Positions 1 through 12,830 of a DNA stretch of 64,000 nt are shown here, in pieces. The first letter of the stretch is position 1. Each line of letters begins with the position of its first letter. The notes under the pieces are model-generated. The model saw nothing but the letters and a program-made list of their open reading frames with translations. It was not told the origin of the DNA and searched no databases. Both the position numbers and the translations under genes were made by a program. This DNA comes from Chrysopilus asiliformis (taxonomy: Eukaryota; Arthropoda; Insecta; Diptera; Rhagionidae), in the NCBI GenBank assembly GCA_964034945.1, contig OZ035960.1, positions 24,353,487 to 24,417,486 on the forward strand, in the 5' to 3' direction.

Positions 1-3000
1 GCATATTTTCTACTCCAGACGATATTGAATGTGATTTCACGATTTAGTTTGCATTAAAAGAATTTAATTGTTTTACAAACCTCCACTGTATGAGAATATA
101 GATATATCCAACTACAGTAAAATCCAAAAAAAAAATCCTTCGTCTGTCTCTAGCGTATAATCCAATTGGTATATAATCCTCTGTAAATCAGTTTTTAAGC
201 ACTTCGCGTGAAATATTTCTATCAATCACAATTGAGCAATTATTACACAGCACATTTTCGGTTATTAAAAAAACCAAATAAATTTCAAAAAAAATTTCTC
301 TTTACTATACGAAAACTTCTCTAAGTTTGACTGGTTTGACCTTTTCGGAGTTGAACATGGCGCATTCCATTGGGTTCATTAAACATTAAACCATCTCGCT
401 AGCACGAGCTCGTTCACAAGAACACATTAAAATTGGAATTTCATTTAATTTCCTTTTTACTCATTTACAAATATGTGGATACATTTTTTTTCCTCTTTTA
501 AAAAATATTCACCATCGAAATTAACACATGAATAGGTAATCAACACTTATAATTAGTTTAACAGAAAAAAATGTATGACATAAAATTCACAAAAAAACTT
601 TTTTTAGTTAATTTTAGTTATGAATGAGTTAAAACTTTTTGAATTTCTGCGAATTTCAAGCACTTTTGGGGGAGAAGAAAACTTTCAGTAAAGACAAGTT
701 TTGAGGAAATTGCGCGCGCGCGTATAGTGAAAAACGTTTCTCAATCAAATGCGATGACGACGACAACGATGTTGACCTGAAGATTTCGAAAATGCCGCAG
801 CACCGAAAGCCGACATGACCATCCAGGTCCAGGCGTTTTTTAGGTTTAGGCACGCAGCTAACCACTTCGAGGTTCCAAGCGTTCAACTCGTTTAGGCAGA
901 AGAAGCGGCAGCAACAGCAAATCCCGTCCAAGAGGTGGCGAACCAGTCTTCAGCCAAAAGTAATCTACGAAATCCAAAGAAAATGCCAAGACTTCGACTG
1001 GTGATGGTGCTTGGTTTGGTATGCAGCTATATTATATTTTATGCTGCGTGTTTTGTTATAGAAGCCATGCCACGCTATGCCGCTGTTGAATCCATGAATC
1101 TCTCGTCGATCTGTGCACGAGTGTAGAGTGTAGAGTGTACAACACCAAAACATCAAAATATCATCGAACGCCGAAATACCAAAAGCGAATCGAGCTAAAA
1201 CCAAGTCAGGCAACTTGGTGTATACGTGCAACAATCGCCTGTGATGTCAGTTACGCTGTTCTTTTTCTTGATCGGAGATAAATTCCAAAGTAATCGCATA
1301 AAAAATGGAAAAAAAATATTTTGTATGTATGTTTCTCTGTAGCGGTCAAACGTCTCACCCGATTGGATCGAAATTTGCTATGAATATGCGTTGGAACCTT
1401 AATTCGGGTAAAGAGGCATTGAAATGTACCAATAGAATAGCAGATATTCAGGGTGAGAGAGCATAAGAATCAAGGAATATAGTTAAGGACCAAAGTTTTT
1501 TTCCTATTATACTTTGAAATGTTAGTGAAAAATCTTTTCCTACAAAACATGTTTGATTTTTCAATTGTAAAACGTAATTAGGACAAAAGTTCTAACTTTT
1601 CAACTGGTTTGATGCTACATAGTTCAGAAAGCATGGGACATTAAAAGAGTTGTTTTTGTGTTACCAGCTAGTGTCAACTAGCAACTTACCTAATGTTAAC
1701 TGGCCATTATGCCTAGTTGACTTTAGGCTGGTTGCTAGCTGCTAGTCAACTAGGGTTCATCTAGTATAACTCCAGCTGATTTTGGCATTACACTAGTTAG
1801 AAACTTCCAACTTTTTGTCAGTTTGTGACTTCTAAAACGACGATGGCGAAAAAAGTTAGTGACAGCAAAACTTTAAAATTTATAGAGATATATACACAAC
1901 ATGAGTGTCTCTGCACTGAAGGAAAATGGTCATTAGATTCTAGGAAAAAGCAGTTGAATATCGATAAATTCGCGGCAACGGGTCTTGTATTTGATTTAAA
2001 CGAAAAGTATTTAAACCAAATGATGTGCATAAAAATAAAGAAGTAATGTGCATAAAAATAAAGAAGATGTATTTGTGTGTGCCGCCAGAGACGATGTTGA
2101 TAATTGCTTATTCATTTAAAACAAACGTTCGGTTATTTGTTTTGACTGCATGGCGTAAGAAAGAGAGCTCTCTCAGCCAGTCAAAATAACTAATTGGATT
2201 TTTGTTTTAGATACTTTTCATTTAAAATTTTTTAGATACATTTAAATCAAATGCAAGGCGGTTGTATCAAATAACTTGCATTTAAAATGAATAGTTTTAA
2301 TTTTTTACTAGCATTTCAAAGCAAGTTTAGATCCTTCAAAGCTTCTTTATTCGAACAAAGTGTTTTCATCTTGATTGATGTAGTCTATCATGTAGTGGAA
2401 ATGTTCATTAAATCAAAAAGAGGTACTCTTGCCACTAAAAAAAGAGTTAGTTGGCGTAGTAAATTTTTGGTTTTATGTCATTTCATTTATTTGGAGTAAA
2501 AAAGATACTCAAATAGAGTATTAAGGCAGGATCTGTAAAAATTGTGTTCTACCTCGTAAAGCTGCGGCTGATGAAGGTCTCTCACTTCTCAACTATAAAC
2601 AATCGCCTAGCTTTCTAGGAGGAACTTTTTAGGTGTGAAAACCTCTAAATTAAAACAGTAAGCTGCAGAAAACCAATTACCTACTCTTCACACCTCACGG
2701 TGGAAATTGACTATTGGCATCCCTGTTTTTGGTAGCCAAATCTTTGGAGAAGCATTAAAGCAGTTGAGGAATAGCAATGGCAGCAAAAGAAACAGCATAT
2801 CATCAGACAGGCAATGAAAACCTCTCGAAAAATTCCTCAGAGCCAGATGGTCAAAAATCAATATGTAAGAGATAAAATTCCAATCCCCGAGATCTTCAAG
2901 AAAAAGTGGAAGGTTGCGGTGGGTTCACCTTTTGTGAATGTATGCGAAAATATCTTATTCGTGTCGGCACGGAGACCGGTATGCGTCTATATGAGTGAAA

Positions 3001-4345
3001 TGATCTTTTTGAATCGAATGATGTTGATGATTATGCTGGATGTTTGATATTAAATGTTGAATGACGAGACGAGGATCGTGTGCTAAAAAAGATGCCTCGA
3101 AAACATAGCAACTTCCTTTGGAACTATAGCAATTTCCTTTTAAAATATATATTCAAAGTAACATGTTATCCTACTTTGTCCATGTGGTCTCCATCGCGTT
3201 GGGCTCAAGTATTTCAGTGCCCGCAGCAAGAATCTTTTTTTTTTACCAGAAGAGACCCCTACAGAACATTCCTTAGCGTCTTCTTGTATCCCTCTGCATA
3301 CGCCCTTCCCAGCAGATACTGTCGCTTGCGTCTTGCTCTTCTTGATCTCTCAAAAAACCAAACCGAAAATCTTCAATTTTTTGTGCCTTCAGATTTTTGT
3401 TATTTAGTCCATTTCTATCCAGATTCCAGATCCAGGCAGGCAGCTCAGTCAGCCACGGATTGTTCTGTTTTGTGTTCTTTGCGTTTTTCAACATGGAATC
3501 GAATGGAATTGTTGTTTTATAATGCCAAGAGTGTGTTCTTTTCTTCTCATTTAACATCTTTCCCAGTTTTGAGGTTCTTCGAGATTTTTTTCCATCCAAC
3601 TTCGTACCAACAACCATTGGCCGAAATTTTTTTTATTTTCATTTTTTTTTGTTTTGTGAACTCATCTTCGAGCTTCATTCGTTCCATTTGCTTTGATTAC
3701 ATTTTTTCTGTAGCATGGCATAAACCTCAGTCTCAGCATATTTTTGTTTGTTCGCCTTTTCGTTTTGTATGTAATGCCTTTGAAAAAAAAACGTAAGATT
3801 TTTTCGGGTACGACGTCATATATGATTGGAATGTGTTTTCCGTATGCTGAACTAGCAGCTATCTGGCTATCCGCTTGACTTGATGCCTCTTCAATGGCTT
3901 GGACTCGAAAGATCTGTGGAGAGATTTACGCTAAGATGGAATCGCGGCTTATACGCTATCTTATATGATATCTGAATGTGAAGTGTGAACCCACATTCAA
4001 ATTTATTGTCTCTTATTCAAATCAAAAGATATCAGCTTTTATGTTAGCATTTGGGCTAAAGTTCTGTAAGCTGATAGGTGGCAAAAATATTTTTCTGATT
4101 GTCTGTCATTTATTTGAAAAGAATTTCTTTTGTTGATAAGACGATTATTTTGATATAGGAATTCCAAACGATAGCAATTTATTTTGGACGATAAATTATA
4201 ATATTCCCAATATTTACAATCAGAAGCCATTTTTATTGGCCTCAAAATTTGATAACGTGCTGATGAAATTTTGATAAATATTATTGATTGTGGATTTTAT
4301 TTAAGAAATGTAAACCTGATATTTTTAGATTTTCTTTAAATAATA
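1..4345. other. No assignable gene; some moderate-G+C tracts
   Basis: Mostly A+T-rich. The tract 690-1230 is less A+T-rich and has an ATG at 983 followed by a hydrophobic stretch (MPRLRLVMVLGLVCSYIIF) of 47 codons, with no supporting domain. A CTAG-rich inverted-repeat tract lies at 1660-1800. The open frame at 3080-3796 (238 codons) is rich in Phe and Ser and resembles no family; the opposite strand is also open. Confidence 0.4.
2021..2069 (+). repeat. Tandem duplication of a 25-bp unit
   Basis: ATGTGCATAAAAATAAAGAAG occurs twice in a row. Confidence 0.85.
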
Positions 4346-4966
4346 ATATCTGATATGAACAGACAATGATTTTCTTATACAAAATCTACGCCCTGCGCAA
4401 TTTACACCATAACCCAACAGCTAAAATATTAGCTTATATAAAAACATGATTTTTTTTTAACGAAATCTGAAATATGTCGATGAAATATAACGATTTATGT
4501 TTTCGAGTTAGTTTGCAAGCAATCCGCGAAAGTCTAACTTTTTACCTTTTAATGAAAATATCTCAATAACGGTAAAAGACGGCGAATAACGGCGCAAGAC
4601 AAAATTGTGGGGGTTGTTATTCTCTTTGATTCGCCTCATACAGTGAAATACCAAAAAACCGTTAGTTTTCGAGGAATTTACAAAAAGGGATTTTTACAAA
4701 ATAACGGTATATATCGATAACGGCTTTAGGTAAGGAGTTCTAATAAAAAACTCTAGAAAATTTCATTGTCTCCAATTTATGTCGTACTGAAGACTACCGA
4801 AACGTGCGCAGTTTCGTAGTAAATTACGGAAAACGATATTGCGATTTTTAAAAAGCCGACATTTTGGTTACTTACGGTTAATGGATTTTCTACAAAAGTT
4901 GATAGAATTGTCCCATTCTGTTTCATGGCCCTAGCTCTATTGGTTTTTGAGAAATCTTGTACACGG

Positions 4967-5155
4967 ACTGACAAATTAACAGACTCACAGATTGACAGAC
5001 TGACAGATTGCCAGACTCGCAGACTCACAGATTGACAGACTGACAGAATGGCAGACTGACAGACTGACAGATTGACAGACTGACAGACTGACAGACTGAC
5101 AGACTGACAGATTGACAGACTGACAGATTGACAGATTGGCAAATTTACAGACTAA
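4967..5155 (+). repeat. Degenerate (ACAGACTG)n tandem array
   Basis: Units of about 8 bp, ACAGACTG with ACAGATTG variants, run for nearly 190 bp. The same array in shorter form occurs in the related repeat at 45465-46135. Confidence 0.9.
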
Positions 5156-5181
5156 CAAATAGAGACATTTTTGTAATAATG

Positions 5182-5259
5182 CTCCAATTGATTACTCCAA
5201 TCGATTACTCCAATCGATTACTCCAATCGATTACTCCAATCGATTACTCCAATCGATTA
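5182..5259 (+). repeat. 13-bp tandem repeat (GATTACTCCAATC)
   Basis: Five to six nearly perfect head-to-tail units are present. This array is absent from the related repeat at 45465-46135, so it arose or was lost after the copies parted. Confidence 0.9.
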
Positions 5260-5345
5260 TTTAATTGGGAATTTTTTTTGGCAAAATTAGTAAGTCGAAA
5301 TTTTTTCATGAATACAATACTATATTATAATACGTATAAGAATGT

Positions 5346-8300
5346 CAAAATTCAAGACTTTTTATAAAATCTCGCAAAAAAAGACCTCAAAGTGAAATTT
5401 TTGCCGAATGTGGGAAATAAATCAATTTCCGCAACGAAAATATTCACATTTCGCGAAAAATCATTACAATTTACCGTGGTAGACGCTGTGCAATATCCAT
5501 CGATATGAATCATATTTTTAATCGATATAACTGAATTGGAAAAAATCGACATTTTTCTATTTAGCTATGTCTGAAAAATGAATTAAGAGAAAAAAGCCGT
5601 TGTTGCACATTCCATCCAAGCAAAATATCTTCAGGTCTAGCGAAAGCGGTTAACTTTTCCCGGCATCTTACAGCGTTTTTACGATAAAGCAACATACGTA
5701 CAACTGCCACATTACCGTGTAGCACATCGGGCGTCTTTCTCCCCTAATCCACCTTAACCCCTCATAAATCTCGAGCGTTTCCGATCATTTCGTTCCACAA
5801 CACACATGGAGAGAAGATGGACATTCCATAGCGGACTCGAATCGGACCGAAAACTCGACTTAAGCAATATTAAAAACGCGGGAAACACCGTGCCGTACAA
5901 CAACGTGGTAACTTCGCAGCTAACCAACCTGAAGCCAAGGTGCGCGCACTGTATTTTCATTATCGCTTGATGGATTTTTCAGCATGCAACCAACACACAC
6001 TGCGAGTGGAACCGAAAATTGCTGCGATCCCGCTTGGGTCCTCTGCGAGATCCCCTCTAGCACCTCTTCTTGTGAAGGCATTTTTCACCGGTCTGCGGTG
6101 CAAAAGGTGGAGACACCTGAGATCTGAATCAAAGCAAACTAGATATATCTGGGTAAGGTAAGCGTTCTTCGCGCTCTACACTGTATACTGCGGCTGACGT
6201 GAATTTCGAAAAAAAAAATATTGGAACTAGTATGGGTCCGACATGTGCTTTGGAGGAAGGCGGAGGGGTGCGAAATTACCCCACTTCTCCCATAATCAAC
6301 AGGCATTTATACTGATGTTCAGAGGTACCACAATCGGAAAATCGAAAAGAGACGCAGAGAATCATTCGATCGGTTTATCACATCTTATTGCCGAGATTTC
6401 GAGACTTGAATCATGCTCGATGCCACATAAATCCAAGAGAGTGTGCGCGGTGTAATCCTGGCTTAAGTGTAGTTACGGCGATCAACATAAGAGGTTAAAT
6501 TTATAACAATTCAACATATCTACATACATTTTACCTGTGATATTCATACCTGTATTTTTTTTACGTATGTACGACTTTACTGTATCCGAGTATGAGTAAG
6601 TGGTACATACTTAAATTGAGAATTGATATGGGCATTACGAGTGGACACAAGTATAGCAGTAGCGAAAAATATTCAACTTTAAATACAACGAAATGGATTA
6701 CTCTATTCGTACAGCAACAAAACAAGGTAGAAAATTCGTTCCGTTCGAAGCACTGGAATGCGGCTGGCCTTCAAAAATTTTAATAACAAGAAAGAGAGCA
6801 AATGAGATCTTAAGCAGCACAAGTTCTTATAACGTGATATGGATTTTTTTTCACGACCAAATAAGATGTTTTTAATTTAGAATGCAGGATCATAAAAGGA
6901 AAAAAAATCGATTACGCATAATATGTTGCTAAAAGTTTTTTTTTAACTACAGATCTAGTTATGTCAAATCTAAGATGTGTTAACGACTTTTTTCTAATTG
7001 ACTTCGGTTGAATCATACACATAAATATAGACTTGCAAATTTATAAAAAAAAATGAATTTTACGAGTATCTGTTATGCTCAATGAGAGAAATGGAGTAAA
7101 GGTTTTAAGCCTGCTGCAGGACTATTTCAGCTGTCACCCGGTCAATTTCAAATTGTGGGAATTTTTCTGCGTCTATTTCATACACAGGGCAAGTTTTGCC
7201 ATGCTGCTTGCAGGTCAATCAAAAACAGTAGATTTTGGTGAAAAAATAAGAAACTCGTTGCCTCGCTATTTATAAAATTAATAGTTTTTGAATTATCATA
7301 CCACTATAACGAGCCTCATTTTTTAAAAGGAACATACCAATTGAAGAATTATTGACCATCAAAGAGCACGCGCCTCTACTAATGGACTAGCGGGTAGTTA
7401 TCTTTCAACTGAGACCTTCCTTTTAAAAAATGAAGCTCGTCTTAGTAAGCCAGCTTCAGATTTTGTAAAATCTATAATGTGCTCGCCCTGCAAAACTATG
7501 AAAAAGACGTAATTTTTTTCCTTTAAATTTGTGTTAAATGCATTTTTCCTCTAAAGCACATAATTTTAGTTCGCGTAAAAGCTCAAATTCTGATAAAAAA
7601 AATACCTTGGTTTCATTATAGTCTTCCACCCCTCCACTGTGCAAATGTTCTTAAAAATTACTTCATTACTATTTTTAAAATCCTCATAATTATGTATTCA
7701 GTCTCGACCTCAGACAATTGCCAACTTTTAAAATTCAACTAGCAACCTAACATTTAGAGTAAATGTTTTTAAAATTGTTTTTCTGATTTTATTGAGCTTT
7801 CGGTTAAGTTGTAAAAATTTTTTTTAAGTACAAATTACTAATAATAGGTAAGAGACTGTCCTTCAACCGATAATAAAAATTAACCATATTTTACACGAAA
7901 TACCATATTTGTCATTTGTCTCTTGCCACCCACCAATAAGTTTAACAGATTACCTGTAAAATAATTTCACAACGGAAAATATGTTTGTGTGTCATAATAA
8001 TTGCACGCGTCTTTGGTATGTTAATTTCAATTAACATGCTATGAATGCTGAAGGAGAAATAACTTTTATGTGAACGAGAAAAAATGCGAATGCCGTCGGT
8101 TGAAAAAAAATACGATTTATTTAAGTGCCGTCTAATATACGAATAATGTAATGTAAATTTGACTATAGTGACATGAATTTACCCTTTTTAGTGGGATATT
8201 TGCATACTTTTTTTTAGTTGTGATTTTTACTTTTTTGAGCAAATTCTATATAGAACATGATTGATTTAGACCAAGGAAAAAAAATCATTAATGTACGCTA

Positions 8301-8609
8301 AAAAATCATTAATGTACGCTAAAAAATCATTAATGTACACTATCTTTTTTAAACAGAATGCGGCGCAATTATTTAAATCAAGAGACACACAGTTCCAAGC
8401 AAAAATTATCTTAAATTTTTGCGCTCTGTACGTTTTATAAATAGTCGCAACGAAAATTGTAAATAAAAATAGCAATAAAGAGAAATGCGTCACAGTTCAC
8501 ATTTTTTGAGATAATCTTTTGCGGAAACTTGTTGAAAAAACGTGCCGCAGGCGAAAAAGTGTACTTCAGAGCAATCTCGAGCCGAAATAGAGTACGTAGT
8601 GTATATTCA
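5346..8609. other. No assignable gene
   Basis: A less A+T-rich tract at 5700-6157 ends in AAG|GTAAGCG, which could be the donor of an untranslated exon, but nothing confirms it. The remainder is A+T-rich, with only the short tandem repeat at 8279. Confidence 0.4.
8279..8340 (+). repeat. 20-bp tandem repeat, 3 units
   Basis: AAAATCATTAATGTACGCTA is repeated three times, the last ending in ACAC. Confidence 0.9.
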
Positions 8610-8935
8610 GTGATCGTTTTTTCTAGAGTTTGAAAAATTAATACATTAATTCGAAAAATCCTTAACGCTTTAACGGTTTTTACGTATCTCTAATGGCTTT
8701 CAACATATTTGAAAGAAAAAAATAAGTTTTTTTGGAAATTTCTCGGAAACTATGGACTTATATATAAAATTTTCTACATTTTTTACCGATTCTCGAGATA
8801 TTTAATTGAATATTATTTATTTTTTGAATATATTTTTTCATATTCTTTTTGAATATTTTTTCAGAAACTAAATATTCCAGAGAAAAGTTTTGTATTTATC
8901 AAAACTGATATTTATATTTAATTCGACTGAATAAT
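8610..8935 (+). repeat. Dispersed A+T-rich repeat, copy 1
   Basis: AACGGTTTTTACGTATCTCT and AGAGAAAAGTTTTGT..AACTGATATTTAT recur near 58494-58612, where the second copy is interrupted by the hAT-like element. No coding potential. Confidence 0.45.
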
Positions 8936-10849
8936 TTTTTTAGACAAATAAAAAAATATGGATTAATTTTTGAATTAAAATTTACCTAATCAAAAACCTT
9001 AATCTTTTACAAGGAGTGTAGTTTTGCAGTTTCGAAGTGCTTGTGCAGTAAAAATATAATCCTGAACTTTATTTTTCAACATAGCATGGCTAATTTTCGC
9101 ATGTAAGGTAAATTTTATGCACTATATTTGAATAAACAATTTAAACATGATTAGAAATTAGAAATCATCAAAAGTGAGCTTCAGCCCACATCCAATCGTG
9201 TGAGATTTCCATGCAAAATAAAACTTAGACAAACATTTCACGTGAATATGATGGAACTTCACAGCTGAGCTGAAATATTCGCAAAAATAGCAACAGAAAC
9301 CGCCAGAGCCAAATAAATTTTTGCAATGTCGGCAACATAATTCCCTTTATGTCGAACACACATTTTGGCATTTTTTTTTGTTTATTTCTTTCATTGAAAT
9401 CTGAACTGAATGGAATACTGTGTGACGTGATATGAATATCAAGTGACGATCGTGTGACTTTAGTTAAAAAACATTTTTTATTTCATTCGACATTCGACGA
9501 CGACATCAGAGTGACAACTCTGTTTTGTCGACAAGGTAAAAGGCGAGGGTATTTTTTTCTGGTCAAAGACTTAAAAATTTCCCAATCATTTGTCGTTTAG
9601 GGGATCAGTATACAGAAAAATGTCGCACGTATGTTTATTATTGTGCAAGTACCAACGATAAACTATACTTAAATGCAATACAAACGAAAGCATTTCAATT
9701 CACATATGGGCAAATATAGTTAATTTTTTTGAGGCCATGCCATATATACTATAGTACCATCGCCATAGTGTATAGTTATGAGAATATTTTGGCGTTAAAT
9801 TACGAAGGTTCCGGACGATTCACATTTGGCCATTTATATTTACTCGTATATAAATATATACTCAATATTATATGTAACCTCAATAATAATCATAATATAA
9901 TACCAACATTTTTTTTTTTGTTAAATTGTAGCACTTGTATCGTCTACGATATGCCAAAGCAATTTCTATGGATATGGAAAGAGATATTTTCCACTTAATG
10001 AAATTACGAGAACATTTTATTGAGGTTATGAACTATTCAGGTGTTATTAGATTTTTAGATTGCACCTGAATGCATTTGAACACCTATCCATCTAACTATC
10101 TATTCGCCTCACCTTTTCAAGCTACTCTCTATTTCGTTTAATTTCCCCCCAATTAATTACTTACAATCACATGAAACATCTAAGTTGCTACTGTTTGAAT
10201 CTTCAATCTATATAAGCTGTATTACCTGCCTTAAACATACATATATGGTCGATGTATGAAGTCAATGAATACCAGTACCGCATCTAATTGAAAATAATTT
10301 TTCAAATTATACATTCAGTAGTGAAAACATAATCTTAAGTGCTTTGGGAAAAGATAATGAGAGTATCACCAGTAGCTGCGTCTCTAATGTGCAACCTTCG
10401 CCTTCGTCATGTCAAACTTTTAATGTTCGTCGACATTGAATGCAACAGTAATAAAATATCAAATGCTGGATGAACGCCTAATGGGGCGTAAAAATTCTTC
10501 TTAAATGAAAAATTTATTTTATGTGATAAAGAAAATAATTTAGATTTTTCTTTTCAATTTTTAATTGATATATGCTTTGTAACGTTCGATAATGAAATTC
10601 TTTGCTTGAAATGCAATTAAAACCCACTGCTCATAAAGTGTTTAATTTCACTACACGTGCCAGCATGCATCGATTGTATGAAGATAGTACCAAAAATTAT
10701 ATACCACTTGTAAAACTAGGTAATAGATTAATTATTTCTTATTTTTTTAAAAAAAAAAGCAGCTTTAATAGCACTGCTTCCAAACGAGAAATGTCTGTAT
10801 TGCAAGAATTTTGGACAAAATATTTTAGAATTTGTTTCCATAGAAAAAC
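8936..10849. other. A+T-rich, nothing assignable
   Basis: Only short open frames without recognisable domains are present on either strand. Confidence 0.5.
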
Positions 10850-11427
10850 ATAACAAAAGCTATAATTGCCAATCTGGCAATCATTGGAAACCCGTATGGT
10901 GATATTCGTATCAAAATTCGAACAGTTGTACCAAAATTCCACTTTGAAGTCAAACTTTCCAATAAGATTTTTTAAAATTTATTCCAATCGGATTTTGATG
11001 TATGGAAGTTTTATGTAGAATCATATCCTAAATAAATTTTGTTCTTGGACTTTTTTGATAAGATGCTCCGTTTTTGAGATATTCACAAAAAACGATTTCG
11101 TTCGTATGGGGGTACCCCCCTAATGGTCCATTTTTGCCCATTAACGAACTTAGCCTCGCATTTTAAGAAAAACGGATCTGCGCAAAATTTCAAGTCTCTA
11201 GCTCAATCCGTAAGCCCGCAATCCGCGCCACAGACAGACAGACAGACGGACGGACGGACGGACGGACAGACGGACAGACAGACAGACGGACGGACATGCA
11301 GAAATTAAATATTTTTATCATTCTAAACACACTGGTGTAATTCATTTTTTTGTGCGATGACGGGATCTTGGCGTTACAAACGGTAAGGCAAAGTTAATAT
11401 ACCCTTTGGTTTCACCATACGGGTATA
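10850..11427 (+). repeat. Dispersed repeat with CCCGTATGGTGA ends, copy A
   Basis: The core runs from CCCGTATGGTGATATTCG (10891) to TTTCACCATACGGG (11427), inverted ends of about 12 bp. Homology to copy B extends left into ATTGCCAATCTGGCAAT. Inside are the phrases CAAAATTTCAAGTCTCTAGC and GTACCCCCCTAATGGTCC and an array of CAGA/CGGA units. No coding frame outside the array. Confidence 0.65.
11230..11296 (+). repeat. Tetranucleotide array (CAGA/CGGA)n in repeat copy A
   Basis: It is a mixture of CAGA and CGGA units in variable order. The same array type occurs at the same place in copy B. Confidence 0.95.
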
Positions 11428-11643
11428 AAAATTCCCAGAAGTGTTCCTCAAGGTGAATCATTTTCTAATTGAAAACACAAGAAGTTCCCATCGCAGAAGT
11501 TTTTTTTACAGCAAAAAAACATCAATTTTACGAATTTTTGATATTTTTGCTTGCGAAATGATTTCTGCGAGTTTTCTCCAGTGGAAACGATGCCTTACGG
11601 ATAGTTTATATTTGGAGATTTTTTTTTATGTACATCAACCTTA

Positions 11644-11894
11644 GTGCAGGCGCACACCGCATTGGCAAGCATACAGAATTGTGCTGAAGTGATAATTTTA
11701 GTTTTTAAAACGCGTACAAACCAATATGGGAGCTGGCAACGAAGTGTATTTTGACTTATTTAAATACTGCTTGCTTATTTCCACTTAAATCTACTTCCAT
11801 ACATGCTTAAATACTAGTTTCAAGGCATTTTAAATACTTAAATTACCACTTCGACACCATTATGCCCGTTCGTCAATGCGGTGCGCGTTTGCAC
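11644..11894. mobile_element. PIF/Harbinger-like MITE, GTGCAGGCGC family, copy 1
   Basis: The termini GTGCAGGCGCACACCGC and GCGGTGCGCGTTTGCAC form inverted repeats next to TTA (11641-11643) and TAA (11895-11897). The interior (GTACAAACCAATATGGGAGC, GAAGTGTATTTTGACTTA) is shared, in inverted orientation, with the copy at 19784-20007. It is about 250 bp and non-coding. Confidence 0.7.
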
Positions 11895-12068
11895 TAAGAG
11901 AGAAATTCCAACGAAAATAGCTAAATTGTCCCCTAGAATTTGCATTTTATAATGCAGTTCAAATTTTTTTTCTTCATTAGAACATTGTTCATTATTATGT
12001 ATGAACTTTCGCAAAACATTACCGACGCTATAGGATAGATAGAGATGCCTTTTTCTGACAAACTTTTA

Positions 12069-12202
12069 GGGCGTCTTCATGGTCGTTTTTAAACACAGTT
12101 TTTGTTTAATTTGAGTTTAAACTGACAGTTTGCTATGGTTTTCTGTCAGTTTAAACTCATGTTAAACAGAAACTGTGTTTAAAAACGACTATGAATACGC
12201 CC
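12069..12202. mobile_element. Short foldback MITE (GGGCGT..ACGCCC)
   Basis: GGGCGTCTTCATGGTCG at the left and its near-inverse at the right bound 134 bp. Further arms, AAACACAGTTT and AGTTTAAACTGACAG, are also inverted, so almost the whole element folds back. Possible short direct repeats CTTTTA/CTTTAC flank it. Confidence 0.65.
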
Positions 12203-12274
12203 CTTTACGTTTAATGTGCACACTACCAGAAACAGAAATGGCTATTTAGTAAAACTTAGGTTGGTATTGCATTT

Positions 12275-12807
12275 GGTTGGTTGGTTGGTTTGATAGGAGG
12301 GGGGTCACCAGGGAACCCCACGCACGCAGGCCTCAAGTTGGGCCCATTGTACACCTCCGATGTCCCTCGCTGGAGCAGATTGAGCTCAAGTACGGTTGTT
12401 TAGCCATCCCGCCAGTGCTATATATTTCCGAATCGGCTCCCAGCCCTGAGTTCCTGCCTCATGGAGTTCCTCTAGAAAGGGATAGCCGAAGCATTTGACG
12501 CGAGTACGGGTTAAGGCTGGACAGTGACACAAAAAGTGCTCCACCGTTTCCCGCTCTTCTCCGCAGCCCCTGCATTGTGGATTATCCACCAGCCTCATCT
12601 TGAAAGCGTGATCCTTCAGGAGGGAGTGCCCAGTTAGAATCCAAGTCGTTAGACGAAGGGGATTCCGTTCCAGATTTAAGAGGCTCTTAGTAAGGTTTGC
12701 ATTTAAGCCACCCCATAATTTCTTTGTTGTAGTGCCGATCTGACACATGGACCAAAGTTGTTGGTTCTCCTGATCCGCCCACTGCTTAAGTTGCTTAAGT
12801 TGCAGGC
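12275..12807 (-). mobile_element. 5'-truncated LINE fragment (I/R1-like, RNase H tail and zinc knuckle)
   Basis: The open frame (about 12814-12386, minus) carries the C-terminal hallmark of I/R1-group non-LTR retrotransposons. This is the TTWILTGHSLLKDHAFKM segment followed by a C-x2-C...H-x3/4-C knuckle (CRGCGEERETVEHFLCHCP). The 3' end is a (CCAA)n tail (TTGG repeats on plus, 12273-12290). The fragment lies between direct repeats ATTGCATTT at 12266-12274 and 12808-12816, a likely 9-bp target duplication, so it is a dead-on-arrival insertion. The apparent starting ATG comes from the target duplication and not from the element. The reverse transcriptase is missing. Confidence 0.85.
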
Positions 12808-12830
12808 ATTGCATTTAATTTCACCAACCA

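Larger units (their letters stand above)
4346..5345 (+). repeat. Dispersed repeat with internal TGACAGAC array, copy 1
   Basis: It is homologous to 45465-46135, from TATCTGATATGAACAG at the start, through AACGGTAAAAGA, GCGATTTTTAAAAAGCCG and TTGGTTACTT, to GAATACAATACT..TATAAGAA at the end. The frame on the minus strand is only the translated array and flanks. No transposition protein is visible. Confidence 0.65.

Noticed and set aside
935..1126. 63-codon frame as a membrane protein gene
   Set aside because: The frame opens at a GTG, which is not a usual start in animals. From the first ATG (983) only 47 codons remain, with no family resemblance.
3080..3796. Longest open frame in the window (238 codons, plus)
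   Set aside because: Its composition is dominated by Phe, Ser and Leu from T-rich DNA. It shows no domain or signal, and the opposite strand is open as well. I regard it as chance.
4777..5142. Protein with SVCQSVSLSVCQ repeats (minus)
   Set aside because: It is a translation of the ACAGACTG tandem array and repeat flanks.
4967..5155. CRISPR-like array
   Set aside because: The units are contiguous 8-bp repeats without unique spacers, so it is a microsatellite. The other arrays in the window likewise have no repeat-spacer structure.
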